Below are positions 1-7,727 of a stretch of DNA of 17,971 bases, piece after piece; position 1 is the stretch's first letter, and every line of letters starts with the position of its first letter. A program made the position numbers and the translations under genes. The stretch comes from JBDTMC01 sp039934475 (lineage in GTDB: Bacteria > Acidobacteriota > Terriglobia > Bryobacterales > Bryobacteraceae), in the NCBI GenBank assembly GCA_039934475.1, contig JBDTMC010000120.1, forward strand, positions 1-17,971, read 5' to 3'. The notes under the pieces are model-generated. The model made no database searches. It was not told the DNA's origin and saw only the letters and a list, made by a program, of their open reading frames with translations.

Positions 1-2040
1 CAGCGGAGGAACGCCAAAGACTTCCGCGGCGGTACGCGTATGAATGTCCTCGCCGTTGCGGAAGGCGTGCAACAGCAGGGGGTCGCGCGACATGTGCGCC
101 AACAGTCGAAGTTCGATCTGCGAGTAGTCGGCCACTACCAGCGTCCACCCGGCGCGCGGCACAAATGCCGCCCGGATCTCGCGGCCCAATTCGGTGCGAA
201 TGGGAATGTTCTGCAAATTGGGGTTCGAGGATGACAAGCGTCCCGTGGCCGCGCCAGCTAGATTGAATGTCGTGTGAACCCTTCCGGTACGCGGATTCAC
301 CAGTTGCGGCAGGGCGTCCACGTAGGTGCCCTTGAGTTTCGCCAGTTGGCGGTAGTCCAGCACCTTGCGCGCAATGTCGTGTTCCAGGGCGAGGGTTTCC
401 AGAACGTCGGCTGCGGTGGAGACCTGCTTGCCTTTCCCGTACTTCACAGGCGATGGCAGCCCCATCTCTTCAAACAGGATCTTGCCCAATTGCTGGGGCG
501 AATTGATGTTGAACGGATGCTTGGCGAGATCGTAAATCTCCGCCGTCAGACGCTGGATCTCGGTATCCATTCGCTGTGACAAGCGCTGCAACTGGGCCGG
601 TTCGACGGTGATCCCGGTTTGTTCGATGCGCGCCAGCACGGGGACCAGTGGCAGGTCGATTTCGTCATACACACGACGCAAGTGGCGCGCATCCACCTCG
701 GCGGCCAGACGCTCGCGCACCGAGACGACAAAATCAGCCTGGCATTCGACAGACGATTCCAGCTTATGGTTCAGATAGCGTTCGGAGAGGGTGGCCGGGG
801 CGCAGCCGGCCGGATCCGCTGTCAGCAGGAAGGCGTACAAAAGCAGGTCTTCGTGGAACCCGCGCGGCTCCAGGCCAAACACGCGCAGATCCAGAAGCAG
901 AGCCTTCAAGTCGTGGGTTGCTTTGGAGCGCCCGGGATCCTCTATCACGCCGCGCAGGGCTGCCGCGAGCTCCAGCGGAACGGCCCGCGCTTCGCCTTGA
1001 CGCCAGGCGAGACCGACCGAGCCGGCGGTGAGCAGCCCTTCCCCGCCCCTCCGTACAACTACCGCCAAAGTGGCATCCTCCGGAACAGTGGCCAGCCAGT
1101 CGCGAACGGCGGCGTCGTCGCCGAGAAGTTGGTAGTCGCGCGGGGTCTCGTCGGCCTTGGCCTCCTCGGCAGGCTCAAGTTGCTTGAGAAGACTGAAGAA
1201 TTCCAGGTCCCGGTAGAGCTGGCGAAGGGAGTCGCTGTCGGGTTCGCTGGTAATCACCGATTCGAGACTCCATTCAATCGGGACGTCGCAGGCGATAGTC
1301 GCCAGGCGCTTGCTCAAGACCACCTGATCCCGGTTCTGTTGCAGGCTCTCGCGGTAGGTACGCCGCTCCACCTCGGCGGCGCGATCCAAAACGGCCTCGA
1401 CGCTGCCGAAGCGTACGATCAAATCCTTGGCCCCTTTGTCGCCGATTCCGGGTGCGCCGGGAATGTTGTCGACGCTGTCGCCTTTTAACGCCAGCAGGTC
1501 AGCCACCTGGCTGGGCGGTACCCCCATAAACTCAGTAACTCCGGGAATGTCGTAAACGACGTAATCCTTCATCGGATTCATCATCGTGACGTGCTCATTC
1601 ACCAGTTGCAGCATGTCCTTGTCGCTGGAGACGATGACCACGTCCACGCCCTGGCCCTCGCTGCGACGGGAGAGGGTTCCAATCACGTCGTCGGCCTCGA
1701 ATCCACTGAACTCGAGGATGGGAATGCGTAGGGCTTCCAACGCCTTTCGGACCCAGGGAAGCTGCTCGCTGAGGTCGGCCGGCATTTCGGTGCGGTTGGC
1801 TTTGTAAGCGGCGAATTCCTGGTCGCGGAACGTGGGCCCGGTGCTCTCAAAGATCGCAGCGATATATTCCGGCTGGAACGTGGCGGTCAGCTTCCGCAGC
1901 ATGTTGTGGAAAATAAACACCGCCTCGGTGGAGAGGCCGGCAGCCGTGCGCATGGGCGGAGCGCCGCTACGGGCACGGGCGTGGTAGGCACGGAAAATGA
2001 ATCCGAAGGAGTCAATGAGAAACAGGCGCGGGCGCGGCAT
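1..2040 (-). CDS. polA: DNA polymerase I, N-terminal 680 codons (3' end outside window)
   Basis: Family A DNA polymerase for repair synthesis and Okazaki primer removal. The frame is open from ATG at 2040 to the window edge, exactly 680 codons; the family usually has about 900, so the end is cut by the window. Residues 1-290 are a complete 5' nuclease domain (LFLID near 6-10, EADDVIG 115-121, VSSDKDM 137-143, GDSVDNIPGAPGIGDKGAKD from 187). Residues 300-455 are the 3'-5' exonuclease fold, but the acidic catalytic positions look lost: the DTE position reads VVR near 328-330. Residues 460-680 begin the polymerase domain, with GRLSSSNPNLQNIP (600-613) and motif A DYSQIELR (638-645). It is divergent from lpxC. 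A short AAGGT lies just upstream of the ATG. Identification is secure; loss of proofreading is inferred from a manual alignment to E. coli Pol I. Confidence 0.96.
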   Translation of the reverse strand, partial: MPRPRLFLIDSFGFIFRAYHARARSGAPPMRTAAGLSTEAVFIFHNMLRKLTATFQPEYIAAIFESTGPTFRDQEFAAYKANRTEMPADLSEQLPWVRKALEALRIPILEFSGFEADDVIGTLSRRSEGQGVDVVIVSSDKDMLQLVNEHVTMMNPMKDYVVYDIPGVTEFMGVPPSQVADLLALKGDSVDNIPGAPGIGDKGAKDLIVRFGSVEAVLDRAAEVERRTYRESLQQNRDQVVLSKRLATIACDVPIEWSLESVITSEPDSDSLRQLYRDLEFFSLLKQLEPAEEAKADETPRDYQLLGDDAAVRDWLATVPEDATLAVVVRRGGEGLLTAGSVGLAWRQGEARAVPLELAAALRGVIEDPGRSKATHDLKALLLDLRVFGLEPRGFHEDLLLYAFLLTADPAGCAPATLSERYLNHKLESSVECQADFVVSVRERLAAEVDARHLRRVYDEIDLPLVPVLARIEQTGITVEPAQLQRLSQRMDTEIQRLTAEIYDLAKHPFNINSPQQLGKILFEEMGLPSPVKYGKGKQVSTAADVLETLALEHDIARKVLDYRQLAKLKGTYVDALPQLVNPRTGRVHTTFNLAGAATGRLSSSNPNLQNIPIRTELGREIRAAFVPRAGWTLVVADYSQIELRLLAHMSRDPLLLHAFRNGEDIHTRTAAEVFGVPPL

Positions 2041-2160
2041 CGGTACCTTTTATAACACTGTCGGGAGCAATCAGGTGTGGCGTCATTTAGACACAAAAGG
2101 GGCTTTGGGTGTGGTTGGGGCGCCACAGTACGATCTCAATATCTCGTTCGCTATTAGCTG

Positions 2161-2189
2161 TTTACGAAACTCAGCGCGGCTGGTAGACT
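2161..2189 (+). promoter_or_regulatory. Putative sigma70-type promoter for the lpxC operon
   Basis: TTTACG (2161-2166), a 17-nt spacer and TAGACT (2184-2189) give four of six matches to each consensus box. Transcription would start near 2196, leaving a leader of about 39 nt before lpxC. It lies in the 194-bp gap between the divergent polA and lpxC genes, where a promoter for each is expected. For polA I see only an AT-rich TATAAA-like string next to its start and no convincing -35. Confidence 0.4.
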
Positions 2190-2222
2190 AGGATTCGTTG
2201 GCGTTTCAGAGTTCTGAGTTTC

Positions 2223-2227
2223 GGAGA
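2223..2227 (+). promoter_or_regulatory. Ribosome binding site of lpxC, supports the TTG start
   Basis: GGAGA ends 7 nt before the TTG at 2235. The family's N-terminus (short basic lead, then the conserved G-x-G-L-H-S region) begins right after it, so the TTG start is preferred over any later ATG. Confidence 0.6.
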
Positions 2228-2234
2228 CAGACCT

Positions 2235-3125
2235 TTGCGATTTGAGACAACTGTTCAGCGCGCTGTGGATGCCTCTGGTGTGGGGCTGCACAGCGGAGCG
2301 CCGGTTCATATCCGGATTCTGCCCGGTCCTCCTTCCACCGGCATCGTGTTTGTTCGAACCGATCTGGAACGTTTCGAAATCCCAGCCAGCTACAAACATG
2401 TGGCGCGCGTCAGCTACGCCACCAGCCTGATGCGGCAAGGCGTGCTGATCTCCACCACTGAGCACTTGCTGAGTTCCCTTTACAGCTGTGGCGTCGATAA
2501 CGCTTACATTGAGATCGACAATCTGGAAGTGCCAATTCTGGATGGCAGCGGGCTGCCGTTCGTGAAGCTGATTGAGTCGGCAGGATTGCGCCAATTCCGG
2601 CGGCGGCGGCGCTATTTGCGGATTCGGAGACCGGTGTCGGTGGAAGGCAACGGCAAACGCATCACGATTCTGCCGTCTGACCGGTTTTTACTCACGTGCG
2701 ACATCTTCTTCGACCATCCTAAAGTGGGCCGGCAGGTACTGGAGATGGAAGTGACGCCGGAACGCTACGCCAGCGATCTCGCGCCGGCGCGGACGTTCGG
2801 ATTCAACTGGGAACTGGACCAGATGAAGAACATGGGTCTGATTCGCGGAGCGTCGCTCGAAAACGCCGTTTGCTTTGACCGAACCGAGGTTCTAAACCCC
2901 GGTGGTTTGCGCTTCCCCGACGAATGCTGCCGCCATAAGGCGTTGGACTTGATTGGCGACTTGGCCCTCATCGGGCGGCCACTTCTGGGACACGTCATTG
3001 CCGAGCGCGCCGGCCACGCCATGCACGTGGCGCTGGTCTCGAAGATCATGGCGGATCCGACTTTATACGAAGTCCTCAGCTTCGACCAGTTGGCGACGCG
3101 CGTGGCGCACGCTCTCGTATCATAG
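2235..3125 (+). CDS. lpxC: UDP-3-O-acyl-N-acetylglucosamine deacetylase
   Basis: Zinc hydrolase for the committed step of lipid A synthesis: it deacetylates UDP-3-O-acyl-GlcNAc in the cytoplasm. The 296 residues match the normal family length. The duplicated fold is visible: GVGLHSG at 15-21, and TTEHLLS at 74-80 carrying the first zinc histidine (H77) and the adjacent catalytic Glu (E76). HKALDLIGD at 234-242 supplies zinc ligands H234 and D238, and the general-acid His is H261 in AGHAMH. All catalytic residues are present. Start codon is TTG at 2235 with a good ribosome-binding site. It is first in a compact operon; the next gene starts 18 nt after the stop. The gene shows the organism has an LPS-type outer membrane. 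It is often found near division genes, but here its neighbours are a phospholipid synthase and an ABC exporter. Confidence 0.97.
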   Translation: MRFETTVQRAVDASGVGLHSGAPVHIRILPGPPSTGIVFVRTDLERFEIPASYKHVARVSYATSLMRQGVLISTTEHLLSSLYSCGVDNAYIEIDNLEVPILDGSGLPFVKLIESAGLRQFRRRRRYLRIRRPVSVEGNGKRITILPSDRFLLTCDIFFDHPKVGRQVLEMEVTPERYASDLAPARTFGFNWELDQMKNMGLIRGASLENAVCFDRTEVLNPGGLRFPDECCRHKALDLIGDLALIGRPLLGHVIAERAGHAMHVALVSKIMADPTLYEVLSFDQLATRVAHALVS

Positions 3126-3143
3126 TTTCGAGAGAACCTGCTG

Positions 3144-3710
3144 GTGAACCCCTGGACAAGTCCGCCGAACCTGTTGAGCTTGCTGCGCTTGGTGGCTGGC
3201 CCATTCATCGCGTGGCTGATCGCGCTGCACGAGTACCGCATTGGTCTGGCGGTGTTCTTCGTGATCGGGTGGACCGACATGCTGGACGGGTATCTGGCGC
3301 GGCGCTACAACTGGTCAACCACCCTCGGAACATATTTAGACCCGGCGGCGGATAAAGTACTACTCGCGGTTGTTTACATTTGGCTGGGGCTGGACGGCGC
3401 CCTGCCGCTTCTTTTGATGTGGCTGGTCATCGGGCGGGATGTGTTGATTCTGGCGCTGTGCGGTATTGGGTACTTCCGCTATCAGATGGATGATTTCGCC
3501 CCGTCAGCATGGGGAAAGCTGAGCACAATCATACAGATATGTGGCGCCTTGGTGATTTTGACCGAGCGGGCACTGCCTGATCCCTTGATGGAAGCCCTGA
3601 GCATAGTAGCGGTGGGGTTGATTGCTGTGGGCACAACAGTCAGCGGATTGCACTACGTCTGGATCGCTGTGAAACGGTGGCAGGCGGTAACGGCGACGCG
3701 TCTCCGTTGA
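3144..3710 (+). CDS. pgsA: CDP-alcohol phosphatidyltransferase, probably phosphatidylglycerophosphate synthase
   Basis: Integral membrane enzyme that moves a phosphatidyl group from CDP-diacylglycerol to an alcohol, most likely glycerol-3-phosphate, on the way to phosphatidylglycerol and cardiolipin. The full family signature D-x2-D-G-x2-A-R-x8-G-x3-D-x3-D is present without substitution: D45, D48, G49, A52, R53, G62, D66 and D70. The N-terminal NLLSLLRLVAGPFIAWL helix is typical of PgsA, as is the 188-residue length. Several further hydrophobic helices follow (about 31-47, 72-105, 127-141, 150-175). Start is GTG at 3144, with GAGAG 9 nt upstream. It sits 18 nt after lpxC and 31 nt before the next gene. 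The alcohol substrate cannot be proven from sequence; another CDP-alcohol transferase activity is possible. Confidence 0.88.
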   Translation: MNPWTSPPNLLSLLRLVAGPFIAWLIALHEYRIGLAVFFVIGWTDMLDGYLARRYNWSTTLGTYLDPAADKVLLAVVYIWLGLDGALPLLLMWLVIGRDVLILALCGIGYFRYQMDDFAPSAWGKLSTIIQICGALVILTERALPDPLMEALSIVAVGLIAVGTTVSGLHYVWIAVKRWQAVTATRLR

Positions 3711-3741
3711 CGTGGCAGACACTCGGCGGTAACCTTAGAAC

Positions 3742-4317
3742 GTGGGATCCTCAACCGCACGCTACCTACCGTCCCGGCAGTATCTGTGGGCTGGTGTCGT
3801 TGCGCTCGGGCTTTCCGGATTCTCGGTGTGGTGCGGATTGAGTTGGTCGCCCGCCCTGATCCCGGCAGTTTTGTTTGTCGCCAGCGCCGGTGTGATGCTC
3901 GCCTTGGCCATGCGTCCCACCATTGAGATTTCCGAACAACACATACTGATTGGCCGGCGCGCCATTTCGTGGTCGGACATCCGCCGAGTGGATCGCACCG
4001 GATGGATCTCTCCTCTTGTTCTCCATATCACCCTCACCGACAACCGGCGTGTTCTTTTGGTTTACCCTGGCGGGATAGATGCTGCCAACAACTTGAGCCG
4101 CCAGATCCGGCGCAACTCCACTGCGGCGCTGCTGGACGGCAAGCCGTACACGGATGTTTGGGGCGAACCAGTGCCGCAGGTTGGGGAACGCAAACCCTTG
4201 CCCGCTCCTCGTTACAGGCTGCTGAACGAGGAAGATGAGGCTGAAGTGGAGCGGCTCTACCAACGTCTGAAGACGGTAGGGAACCTCGATTCGAAGAATT
4301 CGTCCGACGAGAGCTAA
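3742..4317 (+). CDS. Small membrane protein, two N-terminal helices plus a PH-like soluble domain (unrecognised)
   Basis: I do not recognise a named family. The 191 residues open with two hydrophobic helices (about 14-32 and 37-56) joined by a very short turn. A soluble segment at about 59-125 follows, with alternating beta-strand character (TIEISEQHILIGRRAISWSDIR, then LVLHITLTDNRRVLLVYP); the pattern resembles bacterial PH-like (DUF304-type) domains. The tail (about 160-191) is acidic and probably helical (EEDEAEVERLYQRLK). Start is GTG at 3742; an upstream CGGCGG is a weak ribosome-binding site. The gene ends 3 nt before the next start, so it is co-transcribed and possibly translationally coupled. 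Its place between a phospholipid synthase and a DUF218 protein suggests an envelope role, but that is context only. Confidence 0.7.
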   Translation: MGSSTARYLPSRQYLWAGVVALGLSGFSVWCGLSWSPALIPAVLFVASAGVMLALAMRPTIEISEQHILIGRRAISWSDIRRVDRTGWISPLVLHITLTDNRRVLLVYPGGIDAANNLSRQIRRNSTAALLDGKPYTDVWGEPVPQVGERKPLPAPRYRLLNEEDEAEVERLYQRLKTVGNLDSKNSSDES

Positions 4318-4320
4318 CGG

Positions 4321-4917
4321 TTGGCACTTAGTCCGCGGCGCCTGGCTCTGCTGCTTCCCCTAGCGATTTTCCTCCTCCTGATTTTGACCCATTCGTATTG
4401 GCTGCGCGGGTTGGCGTATGCGCTGATCGCGGCTGAGCCGCCAGTGCGCGCCGACGCGATCGTGGTGCTGGCCGGCGATGGTAATGGCAACCGCATCATG
4501 AAGGCGTGCGAGCTAATGCGCGCGGGTTATGCACCCATCGCGCTGGTGAGTGGACCAGACGGTACTTACGGCTACTACGAGTCAGACTTGGCCATTCCGT
4601 ACGCGGTGAAACGCGGTTGTGCGCCGGAATGGTTTACTGCTGTGCCCAACCGGTGCCGCTCGACGCGCGATGAAGCCGTCCTGTTTGCGAAGGAGTTGCG
4701 GCAGCGTGGAGTGAAGCGGCTTCTGCTGGTGACGAACGATTTTCATACGCGCCGGGCGGGCCGTCTGTTTCGAGCCGCCCTGCCTGAAGTGGAGTTGCAC
4801 GTGGTGGCCGCGCCCGACACCGATTTCCAACCAGACGATTGGTGGCATTCGAGACAAGCGGCCAAAGTGTTCGTGAATGAATGGACGAAGACCGTCGCCG
4901 AGTGGTTGGGAGTCTAG
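4321..4917 (+). CDS. DUF218 / YdcF-ElyC-like membrane-anchored protein
   Basis: 198 residues: one N-terminal membrane helix (about 8-24), then a Rossmann-like DUF218 domain. Motifs in order: ADAIVVLAGD (44-53), the R-x-x-A/C-x-x-L-x-x-A-G-Y segment (58-70), LVSGPDG (75-81), STRDEA (114-119) and VTNDFHTRRA (138-147). The last two correspond to the family's usual S/N-T-x-x-N/E-A and T-x-x-x-H-x-x-R-A signatures. E. coli ElyC (YcbC) and SanA relatives affect peptidoglycan precursor or undecaprenyl-phosphate handling, but the biochemical activity of this family is poorly known. Start is TTG at 4321, three bases after the previous stop. The ABC exporter starts 5 nt after its stop. The envelope setting fits the family. 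Confidence 0.85.
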   Translation: MALSPRRLALLLPLAIFLLLILTHSYWLRGLAYALIAAEPPVRADAIVVLAGDGNGNRIMKACELMRAGYAPIALVSGPDGTYGYYESDLAIPYAVKRGCAPEWFTAVPNRCRSTRDEAVLFAKELRQRGVKRLLLVTNDFHTRRAGRLFRAALPEVELHVVAAPDTDFQPDDWWHSRQAAKVFVNEWTKTVAEWLGV

Positions 4918-4922
4918 AGCCG

Positions 4923-6665
4923 ATGTGGAAGAGTCTGCGTACTCTGTGGCCGTACTTGTGGCGCTACCGGCGCGACGGTGGGTTGGGATTTGGCGCGCTG
5001 ACGATGAAGGTGGTGCTGCATGCTTCGCTGCCACTGCTCACCAAAGGCGCGATTGACGCCCTCACAGCCGGCGCTCCGCTGAGTAAACTGGTTTGGTTTG
5101 CAGCGGCGCTAGTGGCCGTATCGGCAGTGAAGGGTCTGTTCCAATATTGGATGCGCGTCATCCTCATCGGCCTTTCTCGCGACATCGAGTATGACCTTCG
5201 CAACGACCTGTTTACGCGCCTCACCGGCCTGTCGGGCGACTTCTACGGGCGCTTCCGAACGGGCGATATCATGGCGCGGACGACTAACGATTTGAACGCC
5301 GTCCGCATGATGTTGGGACCAGGCATCATGTATTGGACCGAGACGGTGATCACGTTTGCGATTGCGATAGCCGTGATGGCCTCAGTGGATTGGCCGCTGA
5401 CGTTGTTCTCCCTGATGCCGGCTCCGGTGATCACCATCGTGGTGATGATGTTCGGCACACGCATCCATGACCGCTTCGAGAGAATTCAAAAGATCTTCTC
5501 GGACATCAGCAGCCGTGTGCAGGAGAACCTGTCGGGCGTGCGCGTGATCCGCGCCTACGTCCAGGAAGAAGCGGAGTTGCGGCGTTTTGAGCGTCTCAAC
5601 GTGGAGTTCATCGAGCAGAACGTGAAACTGGCGCGGTTGAGCGGATTGTTCATGCCCCTGCTACAAGGCTTGATTGGCATCACGTTTCTGATTGTCCTGT
5701 GGGCGGGCGGCGCGCGGCTGATTGCGGGTTCCATTGGCTTCGGGTCGTTTGTGATGTTCAGCACGTACATGGGCATGCTGGCTTGGCCGATGATTGCGCT
5801 GGGCTGGGTAGTAAACCTGACGCAGCGCGGTACGGCTTCACTGGAAAGGATCAACGAGATTCTGCTTGAGAGGCCGACCATAACTGCGCCCGCGAACCCG
5901 ACTGCGGTGCCTTTTCGATTGCGGGGCGACATCGCGTTCGAGGCTGTAGAGATGCGCTATGACGGGAGATGCGCGCTGGCGGGTGTCACGCTGTCGATTG
6001 CGGCGGGGACGACCGTAGCAGTGGTAGGCCGCACCGGCAGCGGCAAGAGCACGCTGGTGCACCTGATCCCGCGGTTGGCAGACCCCACTGCGGGGCGCGT
6101 TCTGGTGGATGGCATCGACGTCTGCCAGATGGACCCCGAGGAATTACGGCGCCAAATCGGATTCGTTCCCCAGGAGACGTTTCTGTTCAGCGCCACGCTC
6201 GGCGAGAACGTGGCTTTCGGCGTGAGAGAGGCGAGCGAAGCGGAAATACTGAGGGCGGCGGAGATCGCGGGATTGGGACCGGACATCGCGGGCTTTCCCG
6301 AGGGATTGAACACGGTAGTGGGAGAGCGTGGGTTGACGCTGTCCGGTGGGCAAAAGCAGCGCGTGGCGATCGCCAGGGCCATCCTAAGGAATCCTCGGAT
6401 CCTGATTATGGACGACGCCTTGTCGAGTGTGGACACGCTTACCGAGGAACGAATCCTGAACCATCTGGCCGAAGTGATGAGAGACCGGACGACCATTCTG
6501 ATTTCGCATCGCGTGTCGACGGTGCGCGAAGCCGATTGCATTTTTGTACTCGAGGACGGGGCGGTAGTGGAGACGGGGACGCACGCCGAACTGGTGTGCC
6601 GCGGCGGCTACTATGCCGACCTTTACCAAAAGCAACTGCTGGAAGAAGAGCTGGAAGCGATATAG
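4923..6665 (+). CDS. ABC-type exporter half-transporter (permease fused to ATPase, MsbA/MdlA-like)
   Basis: About 580 residues, the normal size of an exporter half that must dimerise. The N-terminal half is the six-helix transmembrane domain with the usual DIEYDLRNDLFTRL and RTGDIMARTTNDLNAVR coupling regions. The C-terminal half is the nucleotide-binding domain: Walker A GRTGSGKST (369-377), Q-loop Q417 in FVPQETFLFS, signature LSGGQKQR (about 473-480), Walker B ILIMD ending at D497, D-loop SSVD, switch H529. After Walker B the usual catalytic Glu is Asp (D498, in MDDALSSVD), as in the degenerate half of heterodimeric exporters such as MdlA or TM287. ATG 4923 is preferred (GGGAG 10 nt upstream) over ATG 4881, which would overlap the previous gene by 37 nt. 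With lpxC and pgsA upstream, a lipid or glycolipid cargo is plausible, not shown. Confidence 0.92.
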   Translation: MWKSLRTLWPYLWRYRRDGGLGFGALTMKVVLHASLPLLTKGAIDALTAGAPLSKLVWFAAALVAVSAVKGLFQYWMRVILIGLSRDIEYDLRNDLFTRLTGLSGDFYGRFRTGDIMARTTNDLNAVRMMLGPGIMYWTETVITFAIAIAVMASVDWPLTLFSLMPAPVITIVVMMFGTRIHDRFERIQKIFSDISSRVQENLSGVRVIRAYVQEEAELRRFERLNVEFIEQNVKLARLSGLFMPLLQGLIGITFLIVLWAGGARLIAGSIGFGSFVMFSTYMGMLAWPMIALGWVVNLTQRGTASLERINEILLERPTITAPANPTAVPFRLRGDIAFEAVEMRYDGRCALAGVTLSIAAGTTVAVVGRTGSGKSTLVHLIPRLADPTAGRVLVDGIDVCQMDPEELRRQIGFVPQETFLFSATLGENVAFGVREASEAEILRAAEIAGLGPDIAGFPEGLNTVVGERGLTLSGGQKQRVAIARAILRNPRILIMDDALSSVDTLTEERILNHLAEVMRDRTTILISHRVSTVREADCIFVLEDGAVVETGTHAELVCRGGYYADLYQKQLLEEELEAI

Positions 6666-6675
6666 TGGCTTGGTT

Positions 6676-6683
6676 GGGAGGAA
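6676..6683 (+). promoter_or_regulatory. Strong ribosome binding site fixing the start of the Tat-exported protein
   Basis: GGGAGGAA ends 7 nt before ATG 6691. It rules against the longer open frame starting at 6613, which lies inside the ABC gene and would bury the signal peptide. Confidence 0.75.
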
Positions 6684-6690
6684 CGCGTTC

Positions 6691-7521
6691 ATGAAACTGG
6701 AATTCACCCGCCGTGGGTTACTCGGCGCGGGCGCGGCTGCGGCTCTGCCAAGCTTGGGCGGTCTTGCGTATGCGGCCGAGGAACACGGGTTGAAGCTCGG
6801 CGTCGCCACTTACTCGCTGCGGAAATTCTCGCGCGCGGAAGCCATCGAGATCCTGAAGCAGTTGCGGGTTCACTACCTGAGTGTGAAGAGCTACCACCTG
6901 GCTTATGAATCGACTCCGGAGCAACTACAGGTGGCGATGGGCGAGTTCAAGGCGGCGGGCATGACGGTGTTAAGCGCGGGCAACAACGCCATGGCGAAGG
7001 ACGACGATGCCGACTTGCGCAGCTTCTTTAAATACGCCAAGAATGCGGGCATCCCGATGCTGGTGATTGCGCCATCGCATGAGACGATGCCGAAGATCGA
7101 GAAACTGGTGAAGGAGTACAACATCCGCGTTGCGGTGCACCCACACGGTCCGGAAGACAAGCATTACCCGTCGCCGGAGAGCGTGATGGCGGATATCAAG
7201 AGCATGGACCCGCGGGTGGGCCTGTGCCTGGACATCGGGCATGCGGCACGGGCAGGGTCGGACATTGTGGCGGCGGCGCGGGCGGCAGGTTCGCGTCTGC
7301 TGGATATGCATGTGAAAGATCTCGCCGATTTGTCCAGTTCGAAGAGCCAGTGCGACGTGGGCGAGGGGAAGCTCCCCTTCCCCGCCCTGTTCCGGCAGTT
7401 GAAGAAGATGAACTACACCGGCGGGGTGATGCTGGAATACGAGATCAACGAGAGTGCGCCACAAGTGGGCATGGCGAAGTCCCTCGCGTACATGCGCGGC
7501 GTGGCGGCGGCGCTGGCATAA
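6691..7521 (+). CDS. Sugar phosphate isomerase/epimerase-like TIM-barrel protein, Tat-exported
   Basis: 276 residues. The N-terminus is a twin-arginine signal: FTRRGLLGAG (R7-R8), a hydrophobic Ala/Gly/Leu stretch, and a likely cleavage after AYA near residue 28. The mature part is a xylose-isomerase-like (AP endonuclease 2 type) TIM barrel: LGVATYSLR opens strand 1, and likely metal-binding acids and histidines sit in VAVHPHGPED, LCLDIGHA, LLDMHVKDL and MLEYE. These barrels isomerise or epimerise sugars or inositols, or cleave glycosidic bonds through keto-intermediates. The precise substrate is not readable here. Exported members are frequent in Acidobacteria and Planctomycetes and are thought to act on periplasmic sugars. 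It follows the ABC gene by 25 nt and is probably the last gene of the run. Confidence 0.88.
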   Translation: MKLEFTRRGLLGAGAAAALPSLGGLAYAAEEHGLKLGVATYSLRKFSRAEAIEILKQLRVHYLSVKSYHLAYESTPEQLQVAMGEFKAAGMTVLSAGNNAMAKDDDADLRSFFKYAKNAGIPMLVIAPSHETMPKIEKLVKEYNIRVAVHPHGPEDKHYPSPESVMADIKSMDPRVGLCLDIGHAARAGSDIVAAARAAGSRLLDMHVKDLADLSSSKSQCDVGEGKLPFPALFRQLKKMNYTGGVMLEYEINESAPQVGMAKSLAYMRGVAAALA

Positions 7522-7535
7522 GGTCGCTACTCATC

Positions 7536-7560
7536 GCGGAGGGCGGAGGGCGGAGGGCGG
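7536..7560. repeat. Short tandem repeat, GCGGAGG x 3.5
   Basis: Three perfect copies of GCGGAGG followed by GCGG, in the intergenic region just after the TIM-barrel gene. It is slippage-prone by nature. No function is evident. Confidence 0.85.
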
Positions 7561-7693
7561 TGAGCGGGTTCACGGTGGTGGCGCGGTATGCCGGAATGAA
7601 GCTAGTAACGAGGGCCACCCGTCCAAGGTGGACGCACGGTCGCCACTCTTGATGCGCTTACCCAGCGGCATCCTCACCGGGCCAATAGCGAGT

Positions 7694-7705
7694 GTCCTGC
7701 AGGAC
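7694..7705. promoter_or_regulatory. 12-bp perfect palindrome, possible operator of the HTH gene
   Basis: GTCCTGCAGGAC is its own reverse complement. It lies 22-90 bp upstream of the plausible translation starts of the HTH protein. Antitoxin-like HTH proteins commonly bind palindromes in their own promoters, so self-regulation is an inference. If it is an operator, the GTG at 7692 is unlikely to be the true start. Confidence 0.35.
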
Positions 7706-7727
7706 CCGATTCAGCGATGTCTCAGTA

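Noticed and set aside
619..1488. 289-codon plus-strand open frame opposite polA
   Set aside because: It is the antisense shadow of the polymerase gene; the translation shows no domain, and the opposite strand encodes polA continuously.
3766..4263. 165-codon minus-strand frame opposite the PH-like protein gene
   Set aside because: The plus-strand frame has membrane helices, operon spacing and a continuous downstream partner; the minus frame has none of these.
5969..6694. 241-codon plus-strand frame inside the ABC exporter gene
   Set aside because: A GC-rich alternate frame of the ATPase domain, full of Arg and Gly, with no motif of its own.
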